64,000 nucleotides of DNA from Chryseobacterium gleum (GTDB taxonomy: Bacteria > Bacteroidota > Bacteroidia > Flavobacteriales_D > Sanyastnellaceae), in assembly GCA_945881835.1 (NCBI GenBank), contig CAMCVP010000001.1, forward strand, positions 186,001 through 250,000, read 5' to 3'. Each line of letters starts with the position of its first letter. Within the stretch, counting starts at the first letter, position 1. Made by a program: the position numbers and the translations under genes. A model generated the notes under the pieces. The model made no database searches and had not been told where the DNA came from. It saw only the letters and a program-made list of their open reading frames with translations. This document shows, piece after piece, positions 45,858-53,326 of this stretch.

Positions 45858-46649
45858 ATGCTTCATTTAAAGAGACCGTTGGTTTTTCTTGACCTGGAAA
45901 CCACCGGGACCGACGTTGCGAAAGATCGCATCGTAGAAATAGCTTTTGTAAAAGTTATGCCAAATGGAGCAACTGAAACGCTACCCGAGTTTAAAGACAC
46001 AAAGTTTTTAATTAATCCTGGAATGCCAATTCCCATTGAATCTTCTATGGTTCACGGGATATACGACGCCGATGTGAAGAATGCACCGTTGTTTTCAGAT
46101 TGCGCCCCCATGCTGAATGATTTCATCGAAGGATGTGACTTGGCTGGATTCAACAGCAATAAGTTCGATATTCCATTGCTAGCAGAAGAATTTCTTCGTG
46201 TTGGAATTCCATTTACGCTAGATGGAAGAAATACCGTGGACGTGCAAGTGCTTTTCCATAAACTAGAGCCAAGAAATTTATCGGCTGCATACAAATACTA
46301 CACGGGTGGAACCCTTGAGAATGCTCACTCGGCTTTGATAGATACACAGGCTACCTACGATGTTTTTAAAGGTATGTTTGAAAAGTACAAAGACGAAGAG
46401 CGCGCCCTTCCAACTTCAATTGAAGAAATTGAAACCATGAGCAGCTATGGAAAAAGAGCAGACCTCATTGGCAATCTTCAGTACAACGAAGAAGGTGACA
46501 TGGTATTCGGATTTGGAAAGCACAAGGGTGTGAAAGTAGCTGATGTGCTAACGCGTGAGCCGGGTTATTTCGGTTGGATGATGAATGCCGATTTCCCTTT
46601 GTACACGAAGGAAGTCCTTCGTAAGTTTCGAAACAACATGATGGCTTAA
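45858..46649 (+). CDS. DnaQ-like 3'-5' exonuclease with C-terminal DUF3820-like segment
   Basis: 263-aa DEDDh exonuclease. Motif ExoI FLDLETTGTDVAKDR, ExoII GFNSNKFDIPLL, and ExoIII HSALIDTQATYDV are all present, so it should be active. Residues about 210-263 (DMVFGFGKHKGVKVADVL) match the small domain also seen at the end of exodeoxyribonuclease X-type proteins and DUF3820. Possible roles are DNA polymerase III proofreading partner or DNA repair. It is 9 bp after the PorE-like gene and 4 bp before a glycosyltransferase gene. Confidence 0.9.
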   Translation: MLHLKRPLVFLDLETTGTDVAKDRIVEIAFVKVMPNGATETLPEFKDTKFLINPGMPIPIESSMVHGIYDADVKNAPLFSDCAPMLNDFIEGCDLAGFNSNKFDIPLLAEEFLRVGIPFTLDGRNTVDVQVLFHKLEPRNLSAAYKYYTGGTLENAHSALIDTQATYDVFKGMFEKYKDEERALPTSIEEIETMSSYGKRADLIGNLQYNEEGDMVFGFGKHKGVKVADVLTREPGYFGWMMNADFPLYTKEVLRKFRNNMMA

Positions 46650-46653
46650 AGCT

Positions 46654-47739
46654 ATGCGAGTTGCGGTCCTCGTCTCGAATGATCTTGCGTATGATCAACG
46701 AGTAAGTAAGATTTGCGATTCCCTTCAACATAAAAATTGGGAAGTAGAATTGGTAGGCGTTTTAAAGCCTGAGAGCATTTCCCTTCAACGTAATTATTCT
46801 ACTAAACGATTACGTGTATTCTTCAGTAAAGGACCGCTGTTTTACGTCATGCTGAATGTGCGCATGTTCTTCTTTCTACTATTTCATAAAACCGATGTCA
46901 TTTGGGCGAATGATCTAGATGTCTTGTGGCCAGCGGTTTTCATGAAGAAACTTCGAGGAACAAAAATCATTTACGACTCACATGAATATTTTACTGAAGC
47001 GGAAGGGCTAACCGGAAGAGAGCGCATTAAAGCCATTTGGATGCGCATTGAAGAACGTTGCATTCCTTTCGTAGATGTTTTTATTACAGTGAATGAAAGT
47101 ATAGCTGAAATCTACAGAGCGAAGTATAAGCGCGAAGTATTGGTTCAGCGCAACATGCCTGTTTTAGTGGAAGAGTTAGAGGAGGAAGCTGAATTGTTTG
47201 AAATGAAAACCGTTGTCCTTCAAGGCGCGTACATTGATCCCGATAGAGGCGGAATGGAGTTGGTTGAAGCCTTTCAATATTTGGAAGGAATTCAATTGCT
47301 CATTGTGGGTGCTGGAAGAGATTTAGCGAACATTAAGAATCGAATTGTTGAATTGCATTTGGAAGAAAAAGTGAAAGTCCTTCCGCGCATGTCCTATTTC
47401 GAATTGAAGAAGTTAACGCAACGTGTTCACCTTGGAGTTTCGCTAGACAAGCCGTTGCACTTGAACTACACGCTTTCTCTTCCAAATAAATTATTCGACT
47501 ACATTCATGCTGGAGTGCCTGTGCTGGTGAGCAATTTGGTTGAACCTGCGCGAATAGTGAATGAGTGTAAAGTTGGAGAAGTGGTCTCGGAAGTGACTCC
47601 TAAATCCATTGCTGAAGGAATTCAAAAAATCTTGAACTCTTCATCTTACGGAGCGTATAGAGCCGCCACTAAAAAAGCAAAGTCGGCGTTGCATTGGCAA
47701 GCCGACTTCGACAAACTAGATTTTTCTAAAATTTCTTAG
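46654..47739 (+). CDS. GT4-family glycosyltransferase
   Basis: 361-aa GT-B-fold enzyme. N-terminal Rossmann half starts MRVAVLVSNDLAYDQRVSKI and includes WANDLDVLWPAVFMKK and DSHEYFTEAEG; the nucleotide-sugar half has VLQGAYIDPDRGG and LLIVGAGRDLANIK, ending with YTLSLPNKLFDYIHAGVPVL-type GT4 residues. The likely job is adding a sugar to surface polysaccharide or lipid; donor and acceptor are unknown. It ends in a 4-bp overlap with the convergent outer-membrane gene. Confidence 0.88.
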   Translation: MRVAVLVSNDLAYDQRVSKICDSLQHKNWEVELVGVLKPESISLQRNYSTKRLRVFFSKGPLFYVMLNVRMFFFLLFHKTDVIWANDLDVLWPAVFMKKLRGTKIIYDSHEYFTEAEGLTGRERIKAIWMRIEERCIPFVDVFITVNESIAEIYRAKYKREVLVQRNMPVLVEELEEEAELFEMKTVVLQGAYIDPDRGGMELVEAFQYLEGIQLLIVGAGRDLANIKNRIVELHLEEKVKVLPRMSYFELKKLTQRVHLGVSLDKPLHLNYTLSLPNKLFDYIHAGVPVLVSNLVEPARIVNECKVGEVVSEVTPKSIAEGIQKILNSSSYGAYRAATKKAKSALHWQADFDKLDFSKIS

Positions 47740-48332
47740 AACAAAAATCCGACAGCAACGCCTGTGCGGACGAAGTATCCAACGTATGGACGAAACGCTT
47801 CGTTCGGCGCTTGAATGAAAGGGGCATCAGTTGAAACGCGCGTATCTCCACTGTTCCAGATGGTTCCGAAGTTAACGTCAATGCTAATCTTGTCTTGGAA
47901 AATTCTTTGGTATCCGAAGGACATCCCAACGCCACCTGTGTTGATGTTACGCTTGGTGTAATCGTAAATGCTCATGTAAGTGATTGGATCGTAGCCTAGG
48001 TAAACTTCTTCAAGGGCTTCCATGTATTGGTAACGTGCAAACATGGAAAGATAAATTCCTTCAGGAGCGTTGTATTTGCCCATGTAATAGCGGAATTCTG
48101 GAGTAATGGCAACGCGGGTAATGTAGCTGCTTGCAAATCCGTCGCTCTGATCTTGGTATAAACCTCCAATTACAAAACTTGATCTTTCTTTGGTTTGATG
48201 TTCGAAAGAGATGTTTGCGGTGCGCATGATCGGTGAAGAAATATCCAACTTCAGGATGTTCTTGTTTTGTGCTGAAACAACGCTTGTGGCCAATATCAAC
48301 ACGATTACGAATAACTTGCTTATAAACTGCAT
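47736..48332 (-). CDS. Outer-membrane beta-barrel protein (DUF3575-like)
   Basis: 198-aa exported protein starting at 48332 with signal peptide MQFISKLFVIVLILATSVVSAQ. The rest is strand-rich with alternating hydrophobic residues and ends FVRTGVAVGFLF, typical of an outer-membrane barrel C-terminus with terminal Phe. Around 8 strands fit the length. Bacteroidota proteins of this kind are often assigned DUF3575; function unknown. The longer upstream frame is not used because it lacks a signal peptide. Confidence 0.75.
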   Translation of the reverse strand: MQFISKLFVIVLILATSVVSAQNKNILKLDISSPIMRTANISFEHQTKERSSFVIGGLYQDQSDGFASSYITRVAITPEFRYYMGKYNAPEGIYLSMFARYQYMEALEEVYLGYDPITYMSIYDYTKRNINTGGVGMSFGYQRIFQDKISIDVNFGTIWNSGDTRVSTDAPFIQAPNEAFRPYVGYFVRTGVAVGFLF

Positions 48333-48393
48333 ATATTTTTCTTTTTGTATGAATAAATTTAGTGCAATTTCGCTTAGTCGAAACGAAAAAACT

Positions 48394-48612
48394 ATGACAA
48401 AAATTTTTAACATCATTTATCTCGGTTTAGCTCCAGTTTTATTCGGGTTAAGTTGGTTTATTTCTCATGAATTGTTCAATCACTTCATGAAGAATAAGGG
48501 AACGTTGGAAAATCCAGCGAAAGACAATTCATTAGTCTTCGCTTGCGGATTTTCATTCTTGTACCTGTTGGTGTTTTTTATCATACGTGACCTCTATCCG
48601 AAAAAAAAATAA
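48394..48612 (+). CDS. Small two-TM membrane protein
   Basis: 72-aa protein from ATG at 48394, with two hydrophobic segments (about 4-26 and 47-64) and a basic C-terminus (DLYPKKK). The polar loop holds HFMKNKGTLENPAKD. It is not recognised. The gene is divergent from the outer-membrane gene (61-bp gap) and 64 bp upstream of recA. Coding quality (balanced codons, clear membrane topology) supports a real gene. Confidence 0.65.
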   Translation: MTKIFNIIYLGLAPVLFGLSWFISHELFNHFMKNKGTLENPAKDNSLVFACGFSFLYLLVFFIIRDLYPKKK

Positions 48613-48676
48613 CAAGTCGTAAATACATTACAAGATCACACAACAAATTTGTCAAACATTTAAAAATTAAAGAAAC

Positions 48677-49681
48677 ATGTCAGAAGTAAATAAAGAAAAA
48701 TTGAAAGCCCTCCAACTAACCATGGATAAGTTGGAAAAGACTTACGGAAAGGGCGCTGTAATGAAATTAGGAGACACCGCTGTTGAAGCTATGGAATTCA
48801 TTCCAAGCGGATCATTGGGGTTAGACCTTGCATTGGGTATAGGCGGATTTCCGAAAGGAAGAATCGTAGAAATCTACGGTCCGGAATCTTCGGGTAAAAC
48901 AACCTTAGCCATTCACGCGATTGCAGAGTGTCAGAAGATGGGCGGTATTGCTGCTATCATCGATGCGGAGCACGCATTCGATAAGTTCTACGCAGAAGCA
49001 TTGGGCGTAGATACCGAAAACCTCTTGATCTCTCAGCCCGACAACGGTGAGCAAGGTTTAGAGATTGCGGACAACTTGATTCGTTCAGGAGCCATTGACT
49101 TGATTGTTATTGACTCTGTGGCTGCATTGACTCCGCGTTCAGAGATTGAAGGAGAGATGGGCGATTCAAACGTTGGTGTGCAAGCACGTTTAATGTCGAA
49201 GGCATTGCGTAAACTTACAGGTACCATTAGCAAGACAGGATGTTGCTGCATCTTCATTAACCAATTGCGTGAAAAGATTGGTGTCATGTTCGGTAACCCT
49301 GAAACCACAACAGGTGGTAATGCACTTAAATTCTACGCTTCCATTCGTATCGATATTCGTCGTTCAACACAATTGAAAGATGGAGAGAACGTAATTGGTA
49401 ATCACACCAAAGTGAAAGTGGTAAAGAACAAAGTTGCTCCACCATTCAGAACTGCTGAATTCGATATTATCTATGGTCAAGGTATTAGCCGTGTAGGCGA
49501 GTTGATTGACATGGGTGTCGATTTGGCGATTGTGAAAAAAGCAGGTTCTTGGTTCTCTTATGGTGAAACCAAATTAGGACAAGGACGCGATGCAGTAAAA
49601 CAATTGCTAGACGACAATCCAGAATTAATGGAAGAAATCGAAGGCAAAGTGAAAGCAGCACTTGCAGCTAAAACGGCATAA
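48677..49681 (+). CDS. recA: Recombinase RecA
   Basis: 334-aa recombinase. Walker [12 protein letters not shown], Walker [13 protein letters not shown], and the DNA-binding loop L2 region ([19 protein letters not shown]) are present, and [14 protein letters not shown] precedes the C-terminal domain. Length is slightly short but normal for Bacteroidota. No SOS box of known type can be called in the 64-bp upstream gap. A strong terminator follows. Confidence 0.98.
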   Translation: MSEVNKEKLKALQLTMDKLEKTYGKGAVMKLGDTAVEAMEFIPSGSLGLDLALGIGGFPKGRIVEIYGPESSGKTTLAIHAIAECQKMGGIAAIIDAEHAFDKFYAEALGVDTENLLISQPDNGEQGLEIADNLIRSGAIDLIVIDSVAALTPRSEIEGEMGDSNVGVQARLMSKALRKLTGTISKTGCCCIFINQLREKIGVMFGNPETTTGGNALKFYASIRIDIRRSTQLKDGENVIGNHTKVKVVKNKVAPPFRTAEFDIIYGQGISRVGELIDMGVDLAIVKKAGSWFSYGETKLGQGRDAVKQLLDDNPELMEEIEGKVKAALAAKTA

Positions 49682-49700
49682 GCTTATTTCATAGACAAAC

Positions 49701-49729
49701 AAAAAGAGGAACCAACGGTTCCTCTTTTT
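49701..49729. terminator. Bidirectional terminator between recA and the M42 peptidase
   Basis: 13-bp perfect stem (AAAAAGAGGAACC / GGTTCCTCTTTTT) with an AAC loop. A and T tracts on both sides serve the two convergent genes. Confidence 0.92.
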
Positions 49730-49748
49730 TATTTCCACGTAATTGGAA

Positions 49749-50864
49749 TTACTTGATGTATCTCCAATCTTGATTGTTCTTAATTCCTTTCAACGAATGA
49801 TAGATCAATTGAATCACTGCTTCAACGTCGTCTTTAGCAACCATTTCCACTGTCGTGTGCATGTAGCGCAAAGGAAGTGAAATAAGTGCACTCGCAACGC
49901 CTGCATTGCTGTAAGCGAAGGCATCGGTGTCTGTTCCCGTTGCGCGATAAACAGCAGCACGCTGAATGTCGATCTTATTCTTTTCAGCGGTAGTAACAAT
50001 GTGCTTCAACAAGTTGTTTTGAACCGCAGGTCCGTAGCTCAATACAGGCCCTCTGCCGCACGCTAAATCGCCGCTCATGATCTTGCTCATCATTGGAGTT
50101 TGCGTGTCGTGACAAACGTCTGTTACAATGGCAACATCGGGGTTAATGCGATGCGCAATCATTTCAGCACCACGCAATCCAATTTCTTCTTGAACCGAAT
50201 TCGTGAAGTACACACCGAATGGAAGCTTGTCTTTTTTCTCTTTCAGCATTCGCGCTACTTCAGCAATCATGAATCCACCAATGCGGTTGTCAAGTGCACG
50301 ACCCAAATAATATCTATCGTTCAACACCATGAATTCATCTTCGAACGTTGCAACGCAACCCACGTGAATGCCCATTTCTTCTACTTCGTCTTTAGATCTT
50401 GCACCCACATCCAAGAAAATATTTTTCATGGAAGGAGTTTCTTCTTTCTCTTGACGCACGTGAATGGCGGGCCATCCGAATACGCCTTTCACCAATCCTT
50501 TCGCGGTTTGAATATTTACGCGCATGGAAGGTGCAATCATGTGATCGCTTCCGCCATTGCGACGCAGGTATATAAATCCGTCGGGAGTTATGTAATGCAC
50601 GAACCACGCGATTTCATCGGCGTGTGCTTCAACTACAACTTTGTATTTTGCATCTGGATTAATTACTCCAACTACAGTACCGTAGGTGTCTACAATGTGG
50701 GTGTCGATGTATGGACGAATATAATCTAACCACATTTGCTGTCCGGGTGTTTCAAATCCGGTAGGCGCTATGTTGTTAATGTATTTCTCTAGAAACTCAT
50801 GACTTTTCGCATTCAAGATGCTCTTCGATTTTTTTGTAGCAGGTGCTTTTGTTTTCTTTGCCAT
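49749..50864 (-). CDS. M42 family metallo-aminopeptidase
   Basis: 371-aa cytosolic zinc peptidase of the M42 (glutamyl aminopeptidase/TET-like) family, which trims N-terminal residues from peptides. Zinc ligand and catalytic sites are visible: VVEAHADEIAWFV, GRALDNRIGGFM, the general-base VQEEIGLRGAEM, IVTDVCHDTQ and RYMHTTVEMV. The N-terminus is Lys-rich (MAKKTKAPATKKSKS). TATTTTTG lies 15 nt before the ATG and is a plausible -7 element. Confidence 0.9.
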   Translation of the reverse strand: MAKKTKAPATKKSKSILNAKSHEFLEKYINNIAPTGFETPGQQMWLDYIRPYIDTHIVDTYGTVVGVINPDAKYKVVVEAHADEIAWFVHYITPDGFIYLRRNGGSDHMIAPSMRVNIQTAKGLVKGVFGWPAIHVRQEKEETPSMKNIFLDVGARSKDEVEEMGIHVGCVATFEDEFMVLNDRYYLGRALDNRIGGFMIAEVARMLKEKKDKLPFGVYFTNSVQEEIGLRGAEMIAHRINPDVAIVTDVCHDTQTPMMSKIMSGDLACGRGPVLSYGPAVQNNLLKHIVTTAEKNKIDIQRAAVYRATGTDTDAFAYSNAGVASALISLPLRYMHTTVEMVAKDDVEAVIQLIYHSLKGIKNNQDWRYIK

Positions 50865-50910
50865 TGCAATTATTTGATTTCAAAAATAGGCTTGTAATAA
50901 CCCGTGGTGA

Positions 50911-51594
50911 ATGTATCAAGAAAATAGTTTAAACAAAACAGCGGTGAACAAATCGCGCACGAGAGAACTGTTGCAAACGGCAGACGGCTCGTTCACGTTG
51001 TTTATTCCGGAAGTGGAAGAGACGTATCACAGCACGCACGGCGCTGTTCAAGAGTCGATGCACGTGTTTATTGAAAACGGATTGTTTGTGTGTGAAGGGA
51101 AATCGTTGCGCATCTTGGAAGTTGGATTGGGAACGGGATTGAACGCGTCGTTAACGCTTCAGCATGCAACAAAAAAAATCGAATATTGCGCATTAGAACC
51201 TTATCCGTTATCGAAGGAAATCTTAGAAGAACTTTCAATCAATAAATCGGATCAGTTCGAAATGAAATTTCATTTATCAGCGCCGAACGAGTGGATTTCC
51301 ATCCACGAACAATTTTCATTTGCACGAATGGAAGTGGGGTTGGAAGAATTTCAGTCGGAAGAAAAATTCGATATCATTTATTACGATGCCTTTGGTCCTC
51401 GCGTAGAGCCTGGCTTGTGGACGTTGGAGCGCATGCAACAATGTTTCAATTTGTTGAATGAAGGCGGAATCTTCGTTACCTATTGCGCGAAAGGCGAAGT
51501 GCGTCGCAATCTTCAAGCGGCGGGGTTTGTTGTGGAACGGTTAGCGGGGCCGCCGGGCAAGCGCGAAATGCTTAGAGGGGTGAAACCCCTCTAG
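50911..51594 (+). CDS. mnmD: MnmD-type tRNA (mnm5s2U34) methyltransferase
   Basis: 227-aa SAM-dependent methyltransferase corresponding to the methyltransferase half of MnmC (DUF752), standalone as MnmD. Seen: TADGSFTLFIPEVEETYHS, the SAM loop EVGLGTGLNASL, and the family signature YYDAFGPRVEPGLWT. It should methylate the 5-aminomethyl group of wobble uridine 34 in tRNA. The last six codons and stop lie in a perfect 9-bp hairpin (51573-51593) that also opens the GAAT hairpin chain. Confidence 0.9.
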   Translation: MYQENSLNKTAVNKSRTRELLQTADGSFTLFIPEVEETYHSTHGAVQESMHVFIENGLFVCEGKSLRILEVGLGTGLNASLTLQHATKKIEYCALEPYPLSKEILEELSINKSDQFEMKFHLSAPNEWISIHEQFSFARMEVGLEEFQSEEKFDIIYYDAFGPRVEPGLWTLERMQQCFNLLNEGGIFVTYCAKGEVRRNLQAAGFVVERLAGPPGKREMLRGVKPL

Positions 51595-51647
51595 AATGTC
51601 TTTCAGACGAATGCCCTTCGGGCGAATGCTTCGCGTATGTATTTGAC
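51573..51647 (+). repeat. GAAT micro-hairpin chain A
   Basis: Five consecutive units: a 9-bp hairpin spanning the mnmD stop (arms TAGAGGGGT and ACCCCTCTA, loop GAA), then GAAT, GTCT-TTC-AGAC, GAAT, GCCC-TTC-GGGC, GAAT, GC-TTC-GC, and a weaker last unit GTATTTGAC after GTAT. Stems differ but loops are TTC or similar and the linker stays the same. Confidence 0.9.
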
Positions 51648-51667
51648 GTTTATGCAAAGTTGAGAGA

Positions 51668-51693
51668 AGTTAAGAAAAGGTAAGAGAGGGGAA
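51668..51693 (+). repeat. Purine-rich tract preceding chain B
   Basis: AGTTAAGAAAAGG then TAAGAGAGGGGAA. A near-identical 26-nt tract at 52539-52564 precedes chain D in the same way, with one substitution, and a shorter one is at 53118-53134. Confidence 0.8.
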
Positions 51694-51696
51694 AAT

Positions 51697-51746
51697 GTCT
51701 TTCAGACGAATGCCCTTCGGGCGAATGCTTCGCGAATGTCTTTGAC
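51697..51746 (+). repeat. GAAT micro-hairpin chain B
   Basis: GTCT-TTC-AGAC, GAAT, GCCC-TTC-GGGC, GAAT, GC-TTC-GC, GAAT, GTC-TTT-GAC. First three units are identical to chain A. It is bracketed by a purine-rich tract upstream and a pyrimidine-rich tract downstream. Confidence 0.9.
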
Positions 51747-51749
51747 GAA

Positions 51750-51783
51750 ATTCTCATTCTCATTCTCTTTGTGTTTCTCATTC
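51750..51783 (+). repeat. Pyrimidine-rich repeat, copy 1
   Basis: ATTCTC repeated, then TTTGTGTTTCTCATTC. Copies at 53207-53238 and 55924-55955 share the TTTGTGTTTCTCATTC end and the same preceding ATTCTC-type tract. Confidence 0.85.
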
Positions 51784-51819
51784 GATTTTGCACATATTTC
51801 CGGTGGAGTAATTAATATC

Positions 51820-51871
51820 GCCGAAGGCATTCGTTACAACGTAACATTCGCCAGAGGCATTCGTCAAAGAC
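51820..51871 (-). repeat. GAAT micro-hairpin chain C (inverted)
   Basis: Read on the minus strand the chain starts 1 nt after the methyltransferase stop: GTC-TTT-GAC, GAAT, GCC-TCT-GGC, GAAT, GTTAC-GTT-GTAAC, GAAT, GCC-TTC-GGC. All four stems are perfect and all differ in sequence or loop. Confidence 0.9.
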
Positions 51872-51872
51872 A

Positions 51873-52469
51873 TCACTTCCTTCCAACAAACCGCACAACA
51901 TCTGCAATACCAATGTGGTATTTTCCTTCGTTGAGTTCGACTTGTTTTTCTTCTAAAATTTCAAAGTGAATTCCGTGGAAGTCGCTCATGAGTGTTTCAA
52001 TGGAATAGAGCATTTGAATGTCTCGCGGTCCGCCGGAGTTGTTGTTGAGTTGAAGGGGATTGTACGCTTCGAGAATAACTGTGCCTCCTGGTTTTAGCCA
52101 GTTTTTTATTTTGCCGTGTAATTCAATTCGAAGTGTTTCGGGGAGATGCGAATAGATGAGTACAATGGCATCGAAGGTGTTGTCTTCAAAGTTAGCGTCG
52201 GCAACATTGCAAATTTCATAATTGATTTTCGCGTTGAAGGAAGCGGCTAGATCTATGGCTTTCTGTTTTCCAACTTCACTTATGTCGAAGGCCTCAACCT
52301 CCCATCCCAATGCTGCAGCATACGTGGCGTTGCGACCTTCCCCTTCGCAAGGAAATAGAATTTTTCCAACGGGAAGTTTATCGATTTGTTCTTTGAAAAA
52401 TTCGTTAGGCGTTTGTCCATAAGCAAACCCCTCTTCACTGTATCGTGCATTCCAAAATTCAGTATTCAT
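51873..52469 (-). CDS. Class I SAM-dependent methyltransferase (TehB-like)
   Basis: 198-aa methyltransferase. The SAM-binding motif I is LFPCEGEGRNATYAAALGW with the acidic strand VEAFDIS; motif III/IV appears as FDAIVLIYSHLP, and NWLKPGGTVILEAYN is the post-motif strand. This form is typical of TehB/thiopurine-like methyltransferases that act on small molecules; the substrate is unknown. It ends one base from hairpin chain C. Confidence 0.85.
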   Translation of the reverse strand: MNTEFWNARYSEEGFAYGQTPNEFFKEQIDKLPVGKILFPCEGEGRNATYAAALGWEVEAFDISEVGKQKAIDLAASFNAKINYEICNVADANFEDNTFDAIVLIYSHLPETLRIELHGKIKNWLKPGGTVILEAYNPLQLNNNSGGPRDIQMLYSIETLMSDFHGIHFEILEEKQVELNEGKYHIGIADVVRFVGRK

Positions 52470-52538
52470 ATCCGATTGTTTTCGCGAAGATGGTGAATCT
52501 GTTTTTGTGGTTTGGTGTCTGAAGTCACGCTTGAAAAA

Positions 52539-52564
52539 AGTTAAGAGAAGGTAAGAGAGGGGAA
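52539..52564 (+). repeat. Purine-rich tract preceding chain D
   Basis: AGTTAAGAGAAGG then TAAGAGAGGGGAA, near-identical to 51668-51693. Four bases separate it from chain D. Confidence 0.8.
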
Positions 52565-52568
52565 TAAT

Positions 52569-52622
52569 GTCTTTCAGACGAATGCCCTTCGGGCGAATGT
52601 TCTTTGAACGAATGTCTTCGAC
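52569..52622 (+). repeat. GAAT micro-hairpin chain D
   Basis: GTCT-TTC-AGAC, GAAT, GCCC-TTC-GGGC, GAAT, GTTC-TTT-GAAC, GAAT, GTC-TTC-GAC. Four perfect stems in a row. The end of the minus-strand ORF6N gene (stop at 52574) is made from this chain. Confidence 0.92.
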
Positions 52623-52993
52623 TTCCTAATCATGAAGATGTGCGAGTATTTGAGACACGAGTCCATCCATTTTAGAAAATGCAAACCATCGTTATTTAAA
52701 ACACCTGATAACATTGCCACTCCATACTCTGTGAAGACATACGGTAGTTTTCTTAATCCCATTTTTTCAGAATTGGATGTCACAATTTGTGACTTCCAAT
52801 TATCGAATTCCTCAGAGGTTAGCTGAAACATAAATTGTTCAGGAAATCGATTGGCGTTGCGCTTTACAGTTTGATTTAGAACTCTCGTTTGAACGTTATA
52901 CAACCGAGCTAAGTCTCTGTCAAACATAACTTGCTTGCCACGAATGATGAATATTCGCGATTCAATTTCCGACTTAATAAGCTTTTGTTCCAT
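52574..52993 (-). CDS. ORF6N domain protein, probably 3'-truncated
   Basis: 139 aa. Residues about 6-95 are a clear ORF6N/KilA-N-type DNA-binding domain (SRIFIIRGKQVMFDRDLARLY, VKRNANRFPEQFMFQLT, YVFTEYGVAMLSGVLNN). ORF6N proteins are usually 160-300 aa and continue with an alpha-helical segment. Here the sequence after VLNN loses that pattern, and the last 13 codons (TFVQRTFARRAFV) are encoded by hairpin chain D. Another frame would read MDGLVSQILAHLHD and stop, so a frameshift or recombination at the repeat is likely. ORF6N genes are common in phages and mobile islands. Confidence 0.7.
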   Translation of the reverse strand: MEQKLIKSEIESRIFIIRGKQVMFDRDLARLYNVQTRVLNQTVKRNANRFPEQFMFQLTSEEFDNWKSQIVTSNSEKMGLRKLPYVFTEYGVAMLSGVLNNDGLHFLKWMDSCLKYSHIFMIRKSKTFVQRTFARRAFV

Positions 52994-53073
52994 AAGACAA
53001 ACATATTTCTAGGATTTTGAAAACGCACTAACCTTTATATGCAGTTTATATGCTGTTTATTCCGGGGAAGAAT

Positions 53074-53105
53074 GTCTTTCAGACGAATGCTTGAATGTCT
53101 GCGAC
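53074..53105 (+). repeat. GAAT micro-hairpin chain E (degenerate)
   Basis: GTCT-TTC-AGAC, GAAT, then a decayed unit (GCTT), GAAT, GTC-TGC-GAC. It keeps linker spacing but has lost one hairpin. Confidence 0.8.
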
Positions 53106-53142
53106 GTTAATGAGAGGAGTTAAGAAAAGGGGAAGATGAATC

Positions 53143-53164
53143 GGATCGAAATATCTTTCGATCC
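53143..53164 (+). repeat. 9-bp hairpin with TATC loop, copy 1
   Basis: Perfect 9-bp stem (arms GGATCGAAA and TTTCGATCC) with loop TATC. It differs from the copy at 55891-55912 by a paired A-T to G-C change in the third base pair, so pairing is conserved. Confidence 0.9.
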
Positions 53165-53167
53165 TCA

Positions 53168-53238
53168 GGTAAGAGAAGATAAGAGAAAGTAAGAGGGGGG
53201 AAGAAAATTCATTCTCATTCTCTTTGTGTTTCTCATTC
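53168..53238 (+). repeat. Purine tract plus pyrimidine repeat, copy 2
   Basis: GGTAAGAGAAGATAAGAG and further GTAAGAGG-type purines to 53203, then the ATTCATTCTCATTC and TCTTTGTGTTTCTCATTC repeat (53207-53238). Same order as at 51668-51783 but without a GAAT chain between. Confidence 0.8.
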
Positions 53239-53326
53239 TAGTTCAGTCTCGTTGAATGGAAATAAATCAAGAATCTTGAAAAAAATGACAAGGAAGTATT
53301 GATTTTATTTGTTGAAAATCCTCAAC

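Larger units (their letters stand above)
52994..53326. other. Gene-free repeat region upstream of the T9SS cargo gene
   Basis: 333 bp without a gene. It holds chain E (53074-53105), a purine tract (53118-53134), the TATC-loop hairpin (53143-53164), a second purine tract (53168-53203) and the second copy of the pyrimidine repeat (53207-53238). No clear promoter element was recognised for the downstream gene. Confidence 0.7.

Noticed and set aside
50100-50729. 209-codon plus-strand frame
   Set aside because: It lies opposite the well-supported M42 peptidase and has His/Phe-rich shadow composition.
51573-51593. Hairpin at the mnmD stop as an ordinary intrinsic terminator
   Set aside because: The stem is strong but no T run follows; GAAT and more hairpins follow instead, so it is treated as part of chain A.
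51573-53105. GAAT chains as a CRISPR array
   Set aside because: The repeated part is only 4 nt, the variable parts are palindromes of 7-13 nt and there are no cas genes.
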